The notes beneath the pieces are model-generated. The model saw only the letters and a program-made list of their open reading frames with translations, did no database searches and was not told the origin of the DNA. A stretch of 38,626 nt of DNA. It comes from Pseudonocardiales bacterium. Its GTDB lineage: Bacteria; Actinomycetota; Actinomycetes; Mycobacteriales; Jatrophihabitantaceae. Position 1 is the stretch's first letter. Each line of letters begins with the position of its first letter. Made by a program: the position numbers and the translations under genes. The DNA lies in contig JAVEES010000130.1 in the NCBI GenBank assembly GCA_030840285.1, positions 1 through 38,626 on the forward strand, read 5' to 3'. This document shows, piece by piece, positions 8,536 through 17,987 of the stretch.

Positions 8536-9324
8536 CTACTCCGTCGTGGCCCATACCCAGGGTGTCGTTGTTGCGACGTGGGTGAGGCCCAGCCGTTCGA
8601 GGATCGGGCGGCTGTCCTTGGAGGCGTCGACCTGCAAGAACGCCAAACCCTTGGCCTCGGCAATTCGTGCTCGTTCAGCAAGCAGTGCTCGGTAGATGCC
8701 CTGACCTCGCCAGCGCGCAAGAGTCGAGCCGCCCCAGAGTCCGCCGAACTCGGTCCCGGGCATCACTACGAGCCAAGCAGCCGACACGATGGTGTCGTCG
8801 GCCTCGGCGACCAGGATGACGATGTCAGCCGGTGCGGTGCTGACCCGGTCGGCGAGGTCATCTGCCAACCACGACCAGTCCCGGCCCCACACGGCCGACT
8901 CCATGGCGGCGATCCGTTCCAGGTCACCACTCTCAGTGGTGGCACGGATCGTCACACCAATGGGTGGCTGACCAGCATCGAGCAGGTCCCGCACGCGGCC
9001 CACCATGACCGACTCTTCTTCCTCCGGCCGGAAGCCCGCCGCTCGGAGCCGATCCGGCAGCTGCTCGTGATCATTGCTGTACAGCTTCCACTCCACCGAT
9101 TCACCATGAGCGGCGAAGAAGTCCCGCGCCCCGTGGATGTACTCGTCCAGCTCGTTGACCGTGAGGTCTACAAGCCCATCTGAGAAGGCGAATCCTCGAT
9201 GCGGCGTTCGGACCCGCAGTACCCGGCCATGGGCATGGACGGTCCAAGTCCGGGGCACCCGGCTGGCGACGGTTCCTCGGACCTGAGTGTCGTGGGCCTG
9301 GAGGAGGGCTCGTGCATCGGTCAC
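8536..9324 (-). CDS. GNAT-family N-acetyltransferase
   Basis: DIVILVAEADDTIVSAAWLVVMPGTEFGGLWGGSTLARWRGQGIYRALLAERARIAEAKGLAFLQVDASKDSRPILERLGL. Confidence 0.9.
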   Translation of the reverse strand: MTDARALLQAHDTQVRGTVASRVPRTWTVHAHGRVLRVRTPHRGFAFSDGLVDLTVNELDEYIHGARDFFAAHGESVEWKLYSNDHEQLPDRLRAAGFRPEEEESVMVGRVRDLLDAGQPPIGVTIRATTESGDLERIAAMESAVWGRDWSWLADDLADRVSTAPADIVILVAEADDTIVSAAWLVVMPGTEFGGLWGGSTLARWRGQGIYRALLAERARIAEAKGLAFLQVDASKDSRPILERLGLTHVATTTPWVWATTE

Positions 9325-9422
9325 GATGGGTGATCCTTGCACGCGTCAGCCGCCTTCGCCGCATCCTTTACGGCGTAGTCCACGCTGGCGGCTACCCCTG
9401 GGCGGCAGCTGCTGAGCGACCG

Positions 9423-9755
9423 CTACTTCGGTGGCAGCGCTCGCGCGTACGCGGTTCCGCTCGCGACCCAACGGGTGAGGTCGGCATCGCTCTCGACGGC
9501 TTGTGGGTCCACCCGAAGCCAGCCGTCCATAGCTCGTCCGCGCATCACGAAGCGCTCGACATGTGGTTGAGCGGTCAGCGCATCGCTCTGAGCTGGATCG
9601 ATGCGCAGCAACAGACCGCCCTGTCCGCTCGCGCTGACTGCCATGTTGCCATTGATCAGAAATGCAAGGCCGCCGAACATCGGTCGTTCTGCCAGCCCTG
9701 GTTCGTTCTGCAGCACCTCACGCAGACGGTCTGCCAGTTCTCTGTCGTACGCCAC
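9423..9755 (-). CDS. TfoX N-terminal-domain family protein
   Basis: VAYDRELADRLREVLQNEPGLAERPMFGGLAFLINGNMAVSASGQGGLLLRIDPAQSDAL; start at GTG 9755. Confidence 0.88.
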   Translation of the reverse strand: MAYDRELADRLREVLQNEPGLAERPMFGGLAFLINGNMAVSASGQGGLLLRIDPAQSDALTAQPHVERFVMRGRAMDGWLRVDPQAVESDADLTRWVASGTAYARALPPK

Positions 9756-9956
9756 TTCAACAGTATGAGCCGGTGCACCGACAACCCGGCTCCTTTTGAA
9801 ATGTCTCCGCGATGTAAGCGGTTTGTGAACCTTATGCGCAGTGTGATCCGGTTGAGTCCGGTGTGTGATTAGGTCGTTACGCCCGTCGGCTGTTGCGACG
9901 TGGACCTTCCCCCACAGGTGGCGCGCCTCCGCGCCCAGAACGGAGATTTCCAAGCT

Positions 9957-11555
9957 ATGCCCGCACCACGAAAGTCACGGCGGCATAAGGCAATTCGCAT
10001 CTGTGCCGCGGGCATCGCGGCGGTCGCCGCGTGCACCGGCTTTGTAGGCGTTAGTTCGGCCGCTCCAAGGCCACTGTCGCTCAACCTTGAAACCGCAACC
10101 ATCGAGCAACTACACGGACTGCTCGCCGCCAAGTCGCTCTCGGCCGTCACGCTGTCGCAGCTGTACCTCCAGCGAATTGGCGACCTCAATTCGCAAGGAC
10201 CGAGTCTCAATGCGGTACGGGTGATCAATCCGGACTGGAAGGCAGAGGCCGAGCGCGTGGACAGCCTGCGTGCGCATCACGTCGACCTCGGGCCGATGAT
10301 GGGAATTCCGGTACTCGTCAAGGACAACGTCTCCGTCAAGGGCCTGCCGACGCCCGCTGGATCGGTCGCACTCGCCGACTCCTACCCGAGCGATGATGCT
10401 CCGGTCATCAAGCAGCTCAAGGCGGCAGGCGCCGTCATCCTCGGTAAAGCCAACCTTGCCGAATTCGCCTACTACACCACGACTGGTGCGCCGAATGGGT
10501 ACAGCTCGCTCGGTGGCCAGGTACTCAACCCCTACGACGCTGCGCTGAATCCGGGTGGTTCCAGTTCCGGTTCAGGTGCGGCTATGGCGGTCGGTATGGC
10601 TGCTGGCACCGTTGGTTCTGACACCGGTGGCTCGATCCTTCAGCCGGCTAGCAACATGTCAGATATTGGGCTGCGGCCGACCGTCGGCCTGCTCAGTCGC
10701 AGTGGCGTCGTGCCGATCTCTGGCACGAATGACACGACCGGCCCGATCACTCACACGGTGTGGGACGCGGCCGCGATGCTGACCGCGATGACCACCGGCG
10801 TCGATCCCGGCGATCCGGCCACCAACTCCGCCGGTCAGTACGACCACACCGATTACACCAAGGCATTATCGAGTACGGCCCTACAACGTACGAGGCTCGG
10901 CTACGTCGCTCCCGCGGCTCCCGATCCGCTCTATGACGCTGCATTGCAAGCACTTCGTGACCGGGGAGCGACCCTCGTCCAGGTCAATCTCACCGCTGCC
11001 AACCTGCCCACCCGAGTCTGGGACTACGAGTTCAAGAAAGACCTCAACGCCTACCTGAGCAAGTTGCCCGCCAGCGACAAGGTGCGATCCTTGGCCGATG
11101 TCATCGCCTACAACAAGTCCCATGCGAACGTCGCGCTGAAGTTTGGCGAGACCTTGCTGGAGGCATCCCAAGCCATCAACGTCGATGACCCGGCAACCGC
11201 CGCGAACTACGAGCAGTTGCGAGCGGCGGGCCTCGCCGAAGCGCAATCCCGCATCGACACCACCTTGAAGGACAACCAGATCTCAGCCATCGTGTTCGCG
11301 GGCACCAGCGGCAACACGATTGTCACGCGTGCCGCCTACCCGGCCATCATGGTGCGCGCCGGCTACCAGGACGGCACGCGCCATCCTGAGGGACTGGAGA
11401 TGATCGGCACGGCGTATTCCGAAGCGACCCTGCTCCCATACGCCTACGACTACGAGCAAGCCACCCACTTGTGGCAGGCTCCGTCGGTCAACAACCCGAC
11501 CTTGTTCCGATGCGTTGGAGCGCAGTCGACCCGGTCTGCATCCTGCCCTCCCTGA
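9957..11555 (+). CDS. Exported amidase (amidase signature family)
   Basis: Signal peptide KAIRICAAGIAAVAACTGFVGVSSAAP; MMGIPVLVKDNVSVKGLPTPAGSVAL and LNPGGSSSGSGAAMAVGMAAGTVGSDTGGSILQPA. Confidence 0.95.
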   Translation: MPAPRKSRRHKAIRICAAGIAAVAACTGFVGVSSAAPRPLSLNLETATIEQLHGLLAAKSLSAVTLSQLYLQRIGDLNSQGPSLNAVRVINPDWKAEAERVDSLRAHHVDLGPMMGIPVLVKDNVSVKGLPTPAGSVALADSYPSDDAPVIKQLKAAGAVILGKANLAEFAYYTTTGAPNGYSSLGGQVLNPYDAALNPGGSSSGSGAAMAVGMAAGTVGSDTGGSILQPASNMSDIGLRPTVGLLSRSGVVPISGTNDTTGPITHTVWDAAAMLTAMTTGVDPGDPATNSAGQYDHTDYTKALSSTALQRTRLGYVAPAAPDPLYDAALQALRDRGATLVQVNLTAANLPTRVWDYEFKKDLNAYLSKLPASDKVRSLADVIAYNKSHANVALKFGETLLEASQAINVDDPATAANYEQLRAAGLAEAQSRIDTTLKDNQISAIVFAGTSGNTIVTRAAYPAIMVRAGYQDGTRHPEGLEMIGTAYSEATLLPYAYDYEQATHLWQAPSVNNPTLFRCVGAQSTRSASCPP

Positions 11556-11568
11556 GTCGACGTACTGC

Positions 11569-11893
11569 CTATGCGTCGCAAGCCGGAGCCGGAACCCGCA
11601 TCGTTGGGTTCCGGCTTCGGCCGGTCTGCGCGCTGCGCCCGTTGTTTGAGTACTCCCACGCCGTGAAAGAGGGGCCGCCATAACGCTCGTTGCCCAGCCA
11701 AGCATGGACGGATCTTGACACTGAAGCCGGATGGTTCGAACCACACGTTGATCCGCCACCAGCCACGATCGTTGAACCAGTAGCGCGGGCTATTGCCTCG
11801 CCGCAGGACGCCAAGCCCGGACAACTCGGCAGATGCCGCGGCAGCGATGGCCTTCGCAGCCCGCTTGACTACGGCCCGGTCGTCATTGATCAC
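11569..11893 (-). pseudogene. Possible frameshifted small conserved protein
   Basis: RYWFNDRGWWRINVWFEPSGFSVKIR in one minus-strand frame, HAWLGNERYGGPSFTAWEYSNNGR continuing in another frame. Confidence 0.4.
11582..11621. terminator. Hairpin gccggagccggaaccc-(8 nt)-gggttccggcttcggc
   Basis: 16-bp stem with one G-T pair, 27 nt after the amidase stop. Confidence 0.75.
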
Positions 11894-12052
11894 CGCGCCA
11901 TCCTCTCAAATCCCGGGTCCAGCCGGGCTTTCCCCTGCAACGTAGACCGTCCAATTAATCACCCGTCTACGATCGGGTATCGCGCTTAGTCATCTGCTAG
12001 TTATTGCTGGTGCTACCGGTTGCAGTGATAGGAATGTCTTTGGCATAGCTGG

Positions 12053-12928
12053 CTAGGTGATATTCAGATCGACTAGAAGTCCCGGGTGATCGGTCGTGCC
12101 CCGCATGCTGATCGATCGGCTGGACGCCACCGTCAGGCCCGCGCTGTCGACAACGTACTGGGTGCCGCCGTCGGTTGTGTGACGATATCCCGGCGGTAGG
12201 CAGGCATGAGCGCCGCGCGAACCGCCCAGGCTGAGGTTGAAGTCCCCGCCGAGCACCATCGGATCCTGGCCGCCCTGCGCGCGGAGGTCCGGGATGGCGG
12301 TATGGAGCAGGTAACCGCATTGGCCGAGCGCAACAGTGCTACTCGTACTGGCAAGGTGCGTCGTGCAGGCATAGAAATCGCTGATCGCATGCAGGCAGAG
12401 CCAGACTCGCTGCTCGGGGTCCCTCGTGTCCTGAATCGGGTACACCTCGCTGTAGAGGCGGTATCCGCGATTTTGCGGGCCGACTCGCGCAAGGACACCA
12501 ACGCCATAGGGCTGGCCGTTGCGGCATCGGAACGCGGCTGCGGTACGACGGTCCACCGCAGCTTCAAAGGCCGACGTGATCAGCCCGCCACGCTTGGCGT
12601 CGGACAGAGCTGTTTGAAGCACGGGAAGGTCGTCCCGGCAGATCTCGTTCAGCGTGACGATGTCCGGTTGCTCCGCGCGGATCACCTCCGCGGCCTGATG
12701 GACCGAGCGACCCGTATAGCACCTGGCGATCCCGCTATCGCAGAGGTTCAGCTGAAGCACGCGCAATGATGCGCCCACTAGATGAGTTGCCTCGCGGGAG
12801 CCCTGACTTGCGGCGGTGGCTCCTGCGAGCGAGGTGACGGCCCACACCAGACAGCAGCCGATAGCCACCTGCCGCCACAGCCTGCGGCGCGATCGAACAG
12901 CCATGAGACCGCCGAACCGAATCTGCAT
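12053..12928 (-). CDS. Exported endonuclease/exonuclease/phosphatase family protein
   Basis: Signal-like N-terminus; LRVLQLNLCDSG, PDIVTLNEICRDDL, MVLGGDFNLSLG, TTDHPGLLVDL. Confidence 0.88.
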   Translation of the reverse strand: MQIRFGGLMAVRSRRRLWRQVAIGCCLVWAVTSLAGATAASQGSREATHLVGASLRVLQLNLCDSGIARCYTGRSVHQAAEVIRAEQPDIVTLNEICRDDLPVLQTALSDAKRGGLITSAFEAAVDRRTAAAFRCRNGQPYGVGVLARVGPQNRGYRLYSEVYPIQDTRDPEQRVWLCLHAISDFYACTTHLASTSSTVALGQCGYLLHTAIPDLRAQGGQDPMVLGGDFNLSLGGSRGAHACLPPGYRHTTDGGTQYVVDSAGLTVASSRSISMRGTTDHPGLLVDLNIT

Positions 12929-13137
12929 TTCAGCGTATCGATACAGCCGTGCCGGGTTCGCGGACTTCTTCCGACACACCGACCACACGATCGTCCGCGT
13001 CCGGCCCTGATCCTTGTCGTCACGGGTCCCGACCTGCATTGCGCCATTGTTCCTCACTCTGCGGTCACAGGCGGCGTACAGAGAGCCCGAAGGAACGCGG
13101 CTCACTGTGGGGATTGCCTCAGCGAAAGGAGCGCATC

Positions 13138-13878
13138 ATGAACGATTTCGAGCCAACGAGCCCCCGCCAGAGGCGATGGTTCTCAAGAAAAACAACCTGG
13201 ATCGTGGCCGCCGCGCTGGTGTGTGCGGTGATCGGACTTACCGTCATCCTCGGCACATCCAGCTCGCCCACTACAGGTAACGCCGCCGCCAGCGGTTCCA
13301 CCGGCGCCCCAGCGTCCGGTGGCGGGGCCTCCAACGCTCGTTCTGGACCCGCAGCCGGCGGCACGACTGGAACGGTTGACACGGTATCTGCGTCGACCTT
13401 CACCCTGTCTACCCCAGCGGGTCAGAAGGTAACAGTGAACGAGGCGTCCTCGACGACTTATCAGAATGGGACGACCCCGACGTCGGCCAGCGCAATCAAG
13501 GCCGGTGAACCTGTCCTGGTACTGGGTGCTACGAGCGGAACGACCATTACGGCCACCCAAGTCGTCGTTCAGGCTGCTGGCAGCGACGGATCCGCGGCTT
13601 CCACGGCGGCCGGAGTTGTGCCGTTCCAGCGCGGTGCGCCGAGCACCGCGAAGCAGGATGGCCAGATCCCCGCGAATTACAGTGAAGGGGAGGGCACGAT
13701 CGTCAGTGGAACGATGGCGAACAAGGCCACCGAAGCCGCACTGGCCGCTTATCCCGGCGGTGTTGTCGACCGTGTAGTAAAGCTGAGCAATGGCGAGTTC
13801 GAGGTTCACTACATCGGTGTCAACTGGCCTCACCACATTTTCGTCAGCCAGGATTTCAAGGTCGTCGGGGCAAACTAG
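13138..13878 (+). CDS. Secreted/anchored DUF5666-like protein with C-terminal PepSY-like segment
   Basis: TM (WIVAAALVCAVIGLTVILG), GTVDTVSASTFTLSTPAGQKVTVNEASSTTYQ...AIKAGEPVLVLG...TATQVVVQ; C-term ALAAYPGGVVDRVVKLSNGEFEVHYIGVNWPHHIFVSQDFKVVG. Confidence 0.75.
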   Translation: MNDFEPTSPRQRRWFSRKTTWIVAAALVCAVIGLTVILGTSSSPTTGNAAASGSTGAPASGGGASNARSGPAAGGTTGTVDTVSASTFTLSTPAGQKVTVNEASSTTYQNGTTPTSASAIKAGEPVLVLGATSGTTITATQVVVQAAGSDGSAASTAAGVVPFQRGAPSTAKQDGQIPANYSEGEGTIVSGTMANKATEAALAAYPGGVVDRVVKLSNGEFEVHYIGVNWPHHIFVSQDFKVVGAN

Positions 13879-13899
13879 CCTTACTTGCACCCCAAGCGC

Positions 13900-13936
13900 G
13901 TGGCCGGTTGCGTGTACTTTCACCGCAACCGGCCAC
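13900..13936. terminator. Hairpin gtggccggttgcg-(11 nt)-cgcaaccggccac
   Basis: Perfect 13-bp stem 22 nt after the stop. Confidence 0.8.
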
Positions 13937-14040
13937 TGCTATGCCGCCGAATGGGCGTCGGCCGAGCGCAATCGGCACGGTCTCGCGGACGGCACACTAT
14001 TCGGGTATCGCGCCGTCCGCGATGGTTCTACCGTCGGTCC

Positions 14041-14535
14041 ATGACAGAAACGCAGCGCCAATCCGTACCACGCGTGGATTCAGGCGAGCTCGACACTTCG
14101 CTCGCTTTCTTGAGGTTCGCCCGCGAGTGTGTGATCAAGAAGCTCGACGGCCTCGATGAGGAGCAAGCCCGACGAGTTCTCGTCCCGTCAGGCACCTCGC
14201 TGCTCGGACTGGTTCGACACCTGTGCGACGGTGAGCGGTATTGGTTCGGCTATCACCTGACCGGACTAGGGTCCGAACCGGATTGGGATCGTGGCATGAC
14301 TGCCGAACCGGGCCAGCGCATTGTCGACGTTGTTGAGCAGTACCGAGCAGCGATCGCGGATAGCGATGCGGCGATCAGCCGGCTCGGCGATCCGGCGGCC
14401 TTGGCCGTGATGCCGGTGGACGGGCAGCCCAAGACGCTGCGCTGGACCATCGCCCATATGACCTCTGAGACTGCACGCCATGCCGGGCACGCCGACATCC
14501 TTCGCGAGCAGATTGATGGGGCGACAGGACGCTAG
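14041..14535 (+). CDS. DinB / DUF664 family protein (mycothiol-dependent-like fold)
   Basis: LLGLVRHLCDGERYWFGYHLTG... TLRWTIAHMTSETARHAGHADILREQIDG. Confidence 0.9.
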   Translation: MTETQRQSVPRVDSGELDTSLAFLRFARECVIKKLDGLDEEQARRVLVPSGTSLLGLVRHLCDGERYWFGYHLTGLGSEPDWDRGMTAEPGQRIVDVVEQYRAAIADSDAAISRLGDPAALAVMPVDGQPKTLRWTIAHMTSETARHAGHADILREQIDGATGR

Positions 14536-15800
14536 CCCGCGCGACGAAAGACCCAACGGCGTAGCAGTACGAAGCGAAGTACCGTCGCGGCCAGGTTTGC
14601 GCCGACGAGGGTGAACAGTTCGAGCAGCGGATGCGGATGATCACTGGTGGCATGTAGCACGGCCAATGATCCGCTGGTGAGAATCAGCCCCAGCACGAAC
14701 ACGACCAAGCCCTGAGCCTGCTGGGTAGCCGCTTTGGCCCTTCCAGATATGCCAAAAGTGAGCCGCCGGTTTGCCGCGGTATTCGCGATCGCGGTCACCA
14801 GCAAAGCGAAGAGATTGGCCATTTGTGCGCCCATGCTCCCGCGAGCCACGGTGAACAGCACCAGGTAGGCCAGCGTGGACAGGACGCCGATGCAGGCGAA
14901 GCGTACGAGCTGGCGGAATAGGCGGGGGTTCACGTCCGCATCAGTCGGCCGCAATGGATGGCGGCCGAGTTGCGCGCTGATCGCAGCAAGCGGCAAGCGT
15001 CCGGTGGCCAACGCTCGTCCCACTCGTAACACTCCCTTGAGATCAGCAATGGCTGTCGAGACGATGTCGACCCGGCTGTCTGGGTCATCGATCCAGTCGA
15101 CGGGTACCTCGTGAATCCGCAGGCCAGCGTGTTCGGCCAGCACCAGCAGCTCGGTGTCGAAGAACCAGCTGGTGTCTTCGACCAGCGGCAGCAGCTGCCG
15201 GCCGACATCGGCCCGGATCGCCTTGAAACCGCACTGCGCATCGGAAAACCGGGTCAGCAGGGTCGATCGAAGAATCAGGTTGTAGCAGCGCGAGATCAGC
15301 TCCCGCTTAGCTCCGCGGACGACCCTGCTGTGCCGGGACAGCCGGGAGCCGATGGCGATGTCGGAGTGGCCCGAGATCAGCGGAGCGACCAGCGGCAGGA
15401 CGGCGCTGAGATCTGTGGACAGGTCGACATCCATGTACGCGAGCACGTCGGCGTCCGAAGCAAGCCACACCGTCCGCAGGGCACGTCCGCGGCCCTTCTG
15501 CTCGAGTCGCACGTGGCGCACGTTGTCGAGCTCGGTGGCGAGCTGGGCCGCGAGCCGGGGGGTCGAGTCGGTGCTCGCGTTGTCGGCGATGGTGATGACG
15601 TATTGGTAGGGAAAGTAACGGGAAAGGTGCGCGTGCAGCAAGCGGACAGTCTGAGCGAGATCGCGTTCCTCGTTGTAGACGGGGATGGTGACATCCAGGG
15701 TCGGGCGCTGCCGACCAGCGGATGAGACAGCAACGTTCGGCTGGGCCAGCGAGGTCATGAGTAGAGCTTCTGCTGGCACGCTTGCCGGTCCTTGTGCCAC
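14532..15800 (-). CDS. Glycosyltransferase family 2 fused to a C-terminal GtrA-like membrane domain
   Basis: LDVTIPVYNEERDLAQTVRLLHAHL, YMDVDLSTDL, DAQCGFKAIRADV; C-terminal FVCIGV-like multi-TM GtrA domain. Confidence 0.93.
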   Translation of the reverse strand: MAQGPASVPAEALLMTSLAQPNVAVSSAGRQRPTLDVTIPVYNEERDLAQTVRLLHAHLSRYFPYQYVITIADNASTDSTPRLAAQLATELDNVRHVRLEQKGRGRALRTVWLASDADVLAYMDVDLSTDLSAVLPLVAPLISGHSDIAIGSRLSRHSRVVRGAKRELISRCYNLILRSTLLTRFSDAQCGFKAIRADVGRQLLPLVEDTSWFFDTELLVLAEHAGLRIHEVPVDWIDDPDSRVDIVSTAIADLKGVLRVGRALATGRLPLAAISAQLGRHPLRPTDADVNPRLFRQLVRFACIGVLSTLAYLVLFTVARGSMGAQMANLFALLVTAIANTAANRRLTFGISGRAKAATQQAQGLVVFVLGLILTSGSLAVLHATSDHPHPLLELFTLVGANLAATVLRFVLLRRWVFRRAG

Positions 15801-15821
15801 GCCTGTGGCCTTCCTTTAGAT

Positions 15822-15880
15822 AAAAAACCCCGATCGTGCAACCTCTGGCAGCGCTTGCCGCCAGGAATTGCACGATCGGG
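15822..15880 (-). terminator. Rho-independent terminator downstream of GT39 gene
   Basis: On the minus strand cccgatcgtgcaa stem followed by ggggTTTTTTAt; 13-bp outer stem plus inner ctggc/gccag hairpin. Confidence 0.92.
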
Positions 15881-15890
15881 ATAGGGAAAG

Positions 15891-17987
15891 TCAGGCCGTC
15901 AGGTCGTACAGGGTCACTCCGCCGACAGTGGTCGCGGTGAAAGTGCTCTGCACCCAACTGGTGATTGAGGAGGCGGCGTCGCTGCCCCCAGACTGGGCGC
16001 CGAACCTGCCACCGCTGGCGATGAAGTAGTGGATCTTGCCTGCGGCCACGTCGGCCTTGAATTCGGCAAGTGTCGGCGACGGATCGCTTCCGTTGAAGCC
16101 GCCGATCGGCATCACGGACTTGCCCGTTGCCAGCTGGAAGCCCGCTGCGCTGTTGGACCCCACCGCGGCGGCAACCCAGGTGTACTTGGTGGAATTCGCG
16201 TTCAGCGCGGCGACGACTGCTGCGGAGGGAGCGCTCGCGTCCAGAAGCCCGCCCGCGCCACCAGTCCGGCCACCGCCGGTCTGTGCACCTGTACCGCCGC
16301 CGGCCCGCGAACCAGTGCCGCCACCTGCCAATCCACCTTGAGCGCTACCTGCCAATCCACCCTGAGCGCCGCCGAATCCACTACGGAATCCGCCGGGAGG
16401 CGTGCCGTTTCGGCCGCCGCCGAAAGGCCTTCCGCCGCCCGGCCCGCCGCCGATGCTGCTGGTGAAACCGGCCGGCCCCGCGCTCGGAATAGCGCCGCTA
16501 TGCGGAGTGGCCGCCGTCGCGATCGAGTAGGCAGTGGGCGCGGCCAAGGCGGCAACCAGGGCAACGGAGGCAACCGCGGTCGATACCTTCGGGGCAAGCC
16601 GCGATGCAACGATGAGCAGCAATGCGGTCGCGATACCCGCAACGAGCACCGAATAACGCAGCCACGGCTGCCACGCGGCTACGCGATTCAGCAGGACGAA
16701 CTGCCAGCAGACGGTCACGGCGACGGTGAGGCCGAGCAGGAGGTTCGCCATGACGTCATGCCGCAACCGCCAGAGCCCCGCCACGCTGACGCCGATCACG
16801 CCTCCTATCGCGGGGGCGAGGGCTACGGTGTAATACGGGTGGATGATTCCCTTGGCATAGCTGAAGGTGAGGGCGGTGACGACGAGCCAGCCACCCCAGA
16901 CGATGAGTGCGGCGCGGACCGCGTTGGTACGCGGGGCGCGGCGCGTGAACCAGAAGCCGATGCCCAGCAAGATCAGGGCAGTGGGGAGCAACCAGGCGAT
17001 CTCACCGCCCATCTCGCTGCCGAACAGCCGGCTCCATCCGGTGCTTCCCCAACGTCCGGCGGCATTGCCACCGCCGCCGACGCTGCCGGTCTCGTTGCCG
17101 GTCAGCCGTCCGAAGCCGTTGTAGCCGAGGGTGAGCTCAAGAATCGAATTGTGCTGGGAGCCCCCGATGAAAGGGCGATATCGAGCAGGCGTCAACTGGA
17201 CGATGGCGATCCACCATCCGGCCGCGGCGATCATCGTGCCGCCGGCGTAGAGGAGTTGCACGATGCGTCGGCGGACAGTCGTCGGCGCGCAGATGAGGTA
17301 CGCCAAGGCGAACGCGGGCACCAGGAGCAGGGCTTGCAACTGCTTGGTGAGAAAGCCGAATCCGATAAGCGCGCCCACGGCCAGCAGCCATCTCGTCGAG
17401 CCGTTCTCGATGGCCCTTATGACGCCGTACGCCGCGATTGTCATGAGCAGCACCAGGAGCGCGTCCGGGTTGTTGAAGCGGAACATCAGCGCTGCCACCG
17501 GGGTCGCGGCAAGTACGGCACCGGCGATGAGACCTCCTTGGATGCCCGAGGTGCGCCGCACAGCAAGGTAGAGCACTCCCACCGCGGCGACGCCCTCCAA
17601 TGCCTGCGGAACGAGAATGCTCCACGAGCTCAGGCTGAACAGCCGTACGGACAGGGCCATGATCCAGAGTGCAGCTGGCGGCTTGTCGACGGTGATCGAG
17701 CTGGCCGCATCAGAAGAGCCGAAGAACATGGCCTTCCAGCTGGTAGATCCCGCTTGAACGGCGGCAGAGTAGAACGAGTTCGCCCAGCCGGACGCTCCAA
17801 GGCCCCAGAGATAGAGCAACGCCGTGGCGAGCAGGAGGGCGAGCAAACTGGGACGCACCCATGCTGGGTCGTCCGTCCGTCCGCGAACCAGTGAACGGCC
17901 ACGGTCCGCCCAGCGCTGCCGGACGGAGATCAGTGTGCGGCTAGCAGCCGAGGAATCCCCCGGTGCCACAAGGGTTTCTGAGGTCAT
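15891..17987 (-). CDS. ArnT/PMT-like glycosyltransferase family 39 membrane protein
   Basis: GWANSFYSAAVQAGSTSWKAMFFGSSDAASSITVDKPPAALWIMALSVRLFSLSSW; many TM segments; Gly-rich linker before C-terminal soluble domain. Confidence 0.95.
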   Translation of the reverse strand: MTSETLVAPGDSSAASRTLISVRQRWADRGRSLVRGRTDDPAWVRPSLLALLLATALLYLWGLGASGWANSFYSAAVQAGSTSWKAMFFGSSDAASSITVDKPPAALWIMALSVRLFSLSSWSILVPQALEGVAAVGVLYLAVRRTSGIQGGLIAGAVLAATPVAALMFRFNNPDALLVLLMTIAAYGVIRAIENGSTRWLLAVGALIGFGFLTKQLQALLLVPAFALAYLICAPTTVRRRIVQLLYAGGTMIAAAGWWIAIVQLTPARYRPFIGGSQHNSILELTLGYNGFGRLTGNETGSVGGGGNAAGRWGSTGWSRLFGSEMGGEIAWLLPTALILLGIGFWFTRRAPRTNAVRAALIVWGGWLVVTALTFSYAKGIIHPYYTVALAPAIGGVIGVSVAGLWRLRHDVMANLLLGLTVAVTVCWQFVLLNRVAAWQPWLRYSVLVAGIATALLLIVASRLAPKVSTAVASVALVAALAAPTAYSIATAATPHSGAIPSAGPAGFTSSIGGGPGGGRPFGGGRNGTPPGGFRSGFGGAQGGLAGSAQGGLAGGGTGSRAGGGTGAQTGGGRTGGAGGLLDASAPSAAVVAALNANSTKYTWVAAAVGSNSAAGFQLATGKSVMPIGGFNGSDPSPTLAEFKADVAAGKIHYFIASGGRFGAQSGGSDAASSITSWVQSTFTATTVGGVTLYDLTA

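Noticed and set aside
9312-9872. 186-aa plus-strand ORF
   Set aside because: Antisense to a recognisable TfoX-N protein and to the GNAT 5' end; no coherent family signal.
16029-17894. 621-aa plus-strand ORF antisense to the GT39 gene
   Set aside because: High-GC shadow ORF: the minus strand has a convincing GT39 protein with TM segments and catalytic motifs, while the plus translation is Arg/Gly/Glu-rich with no family signal.
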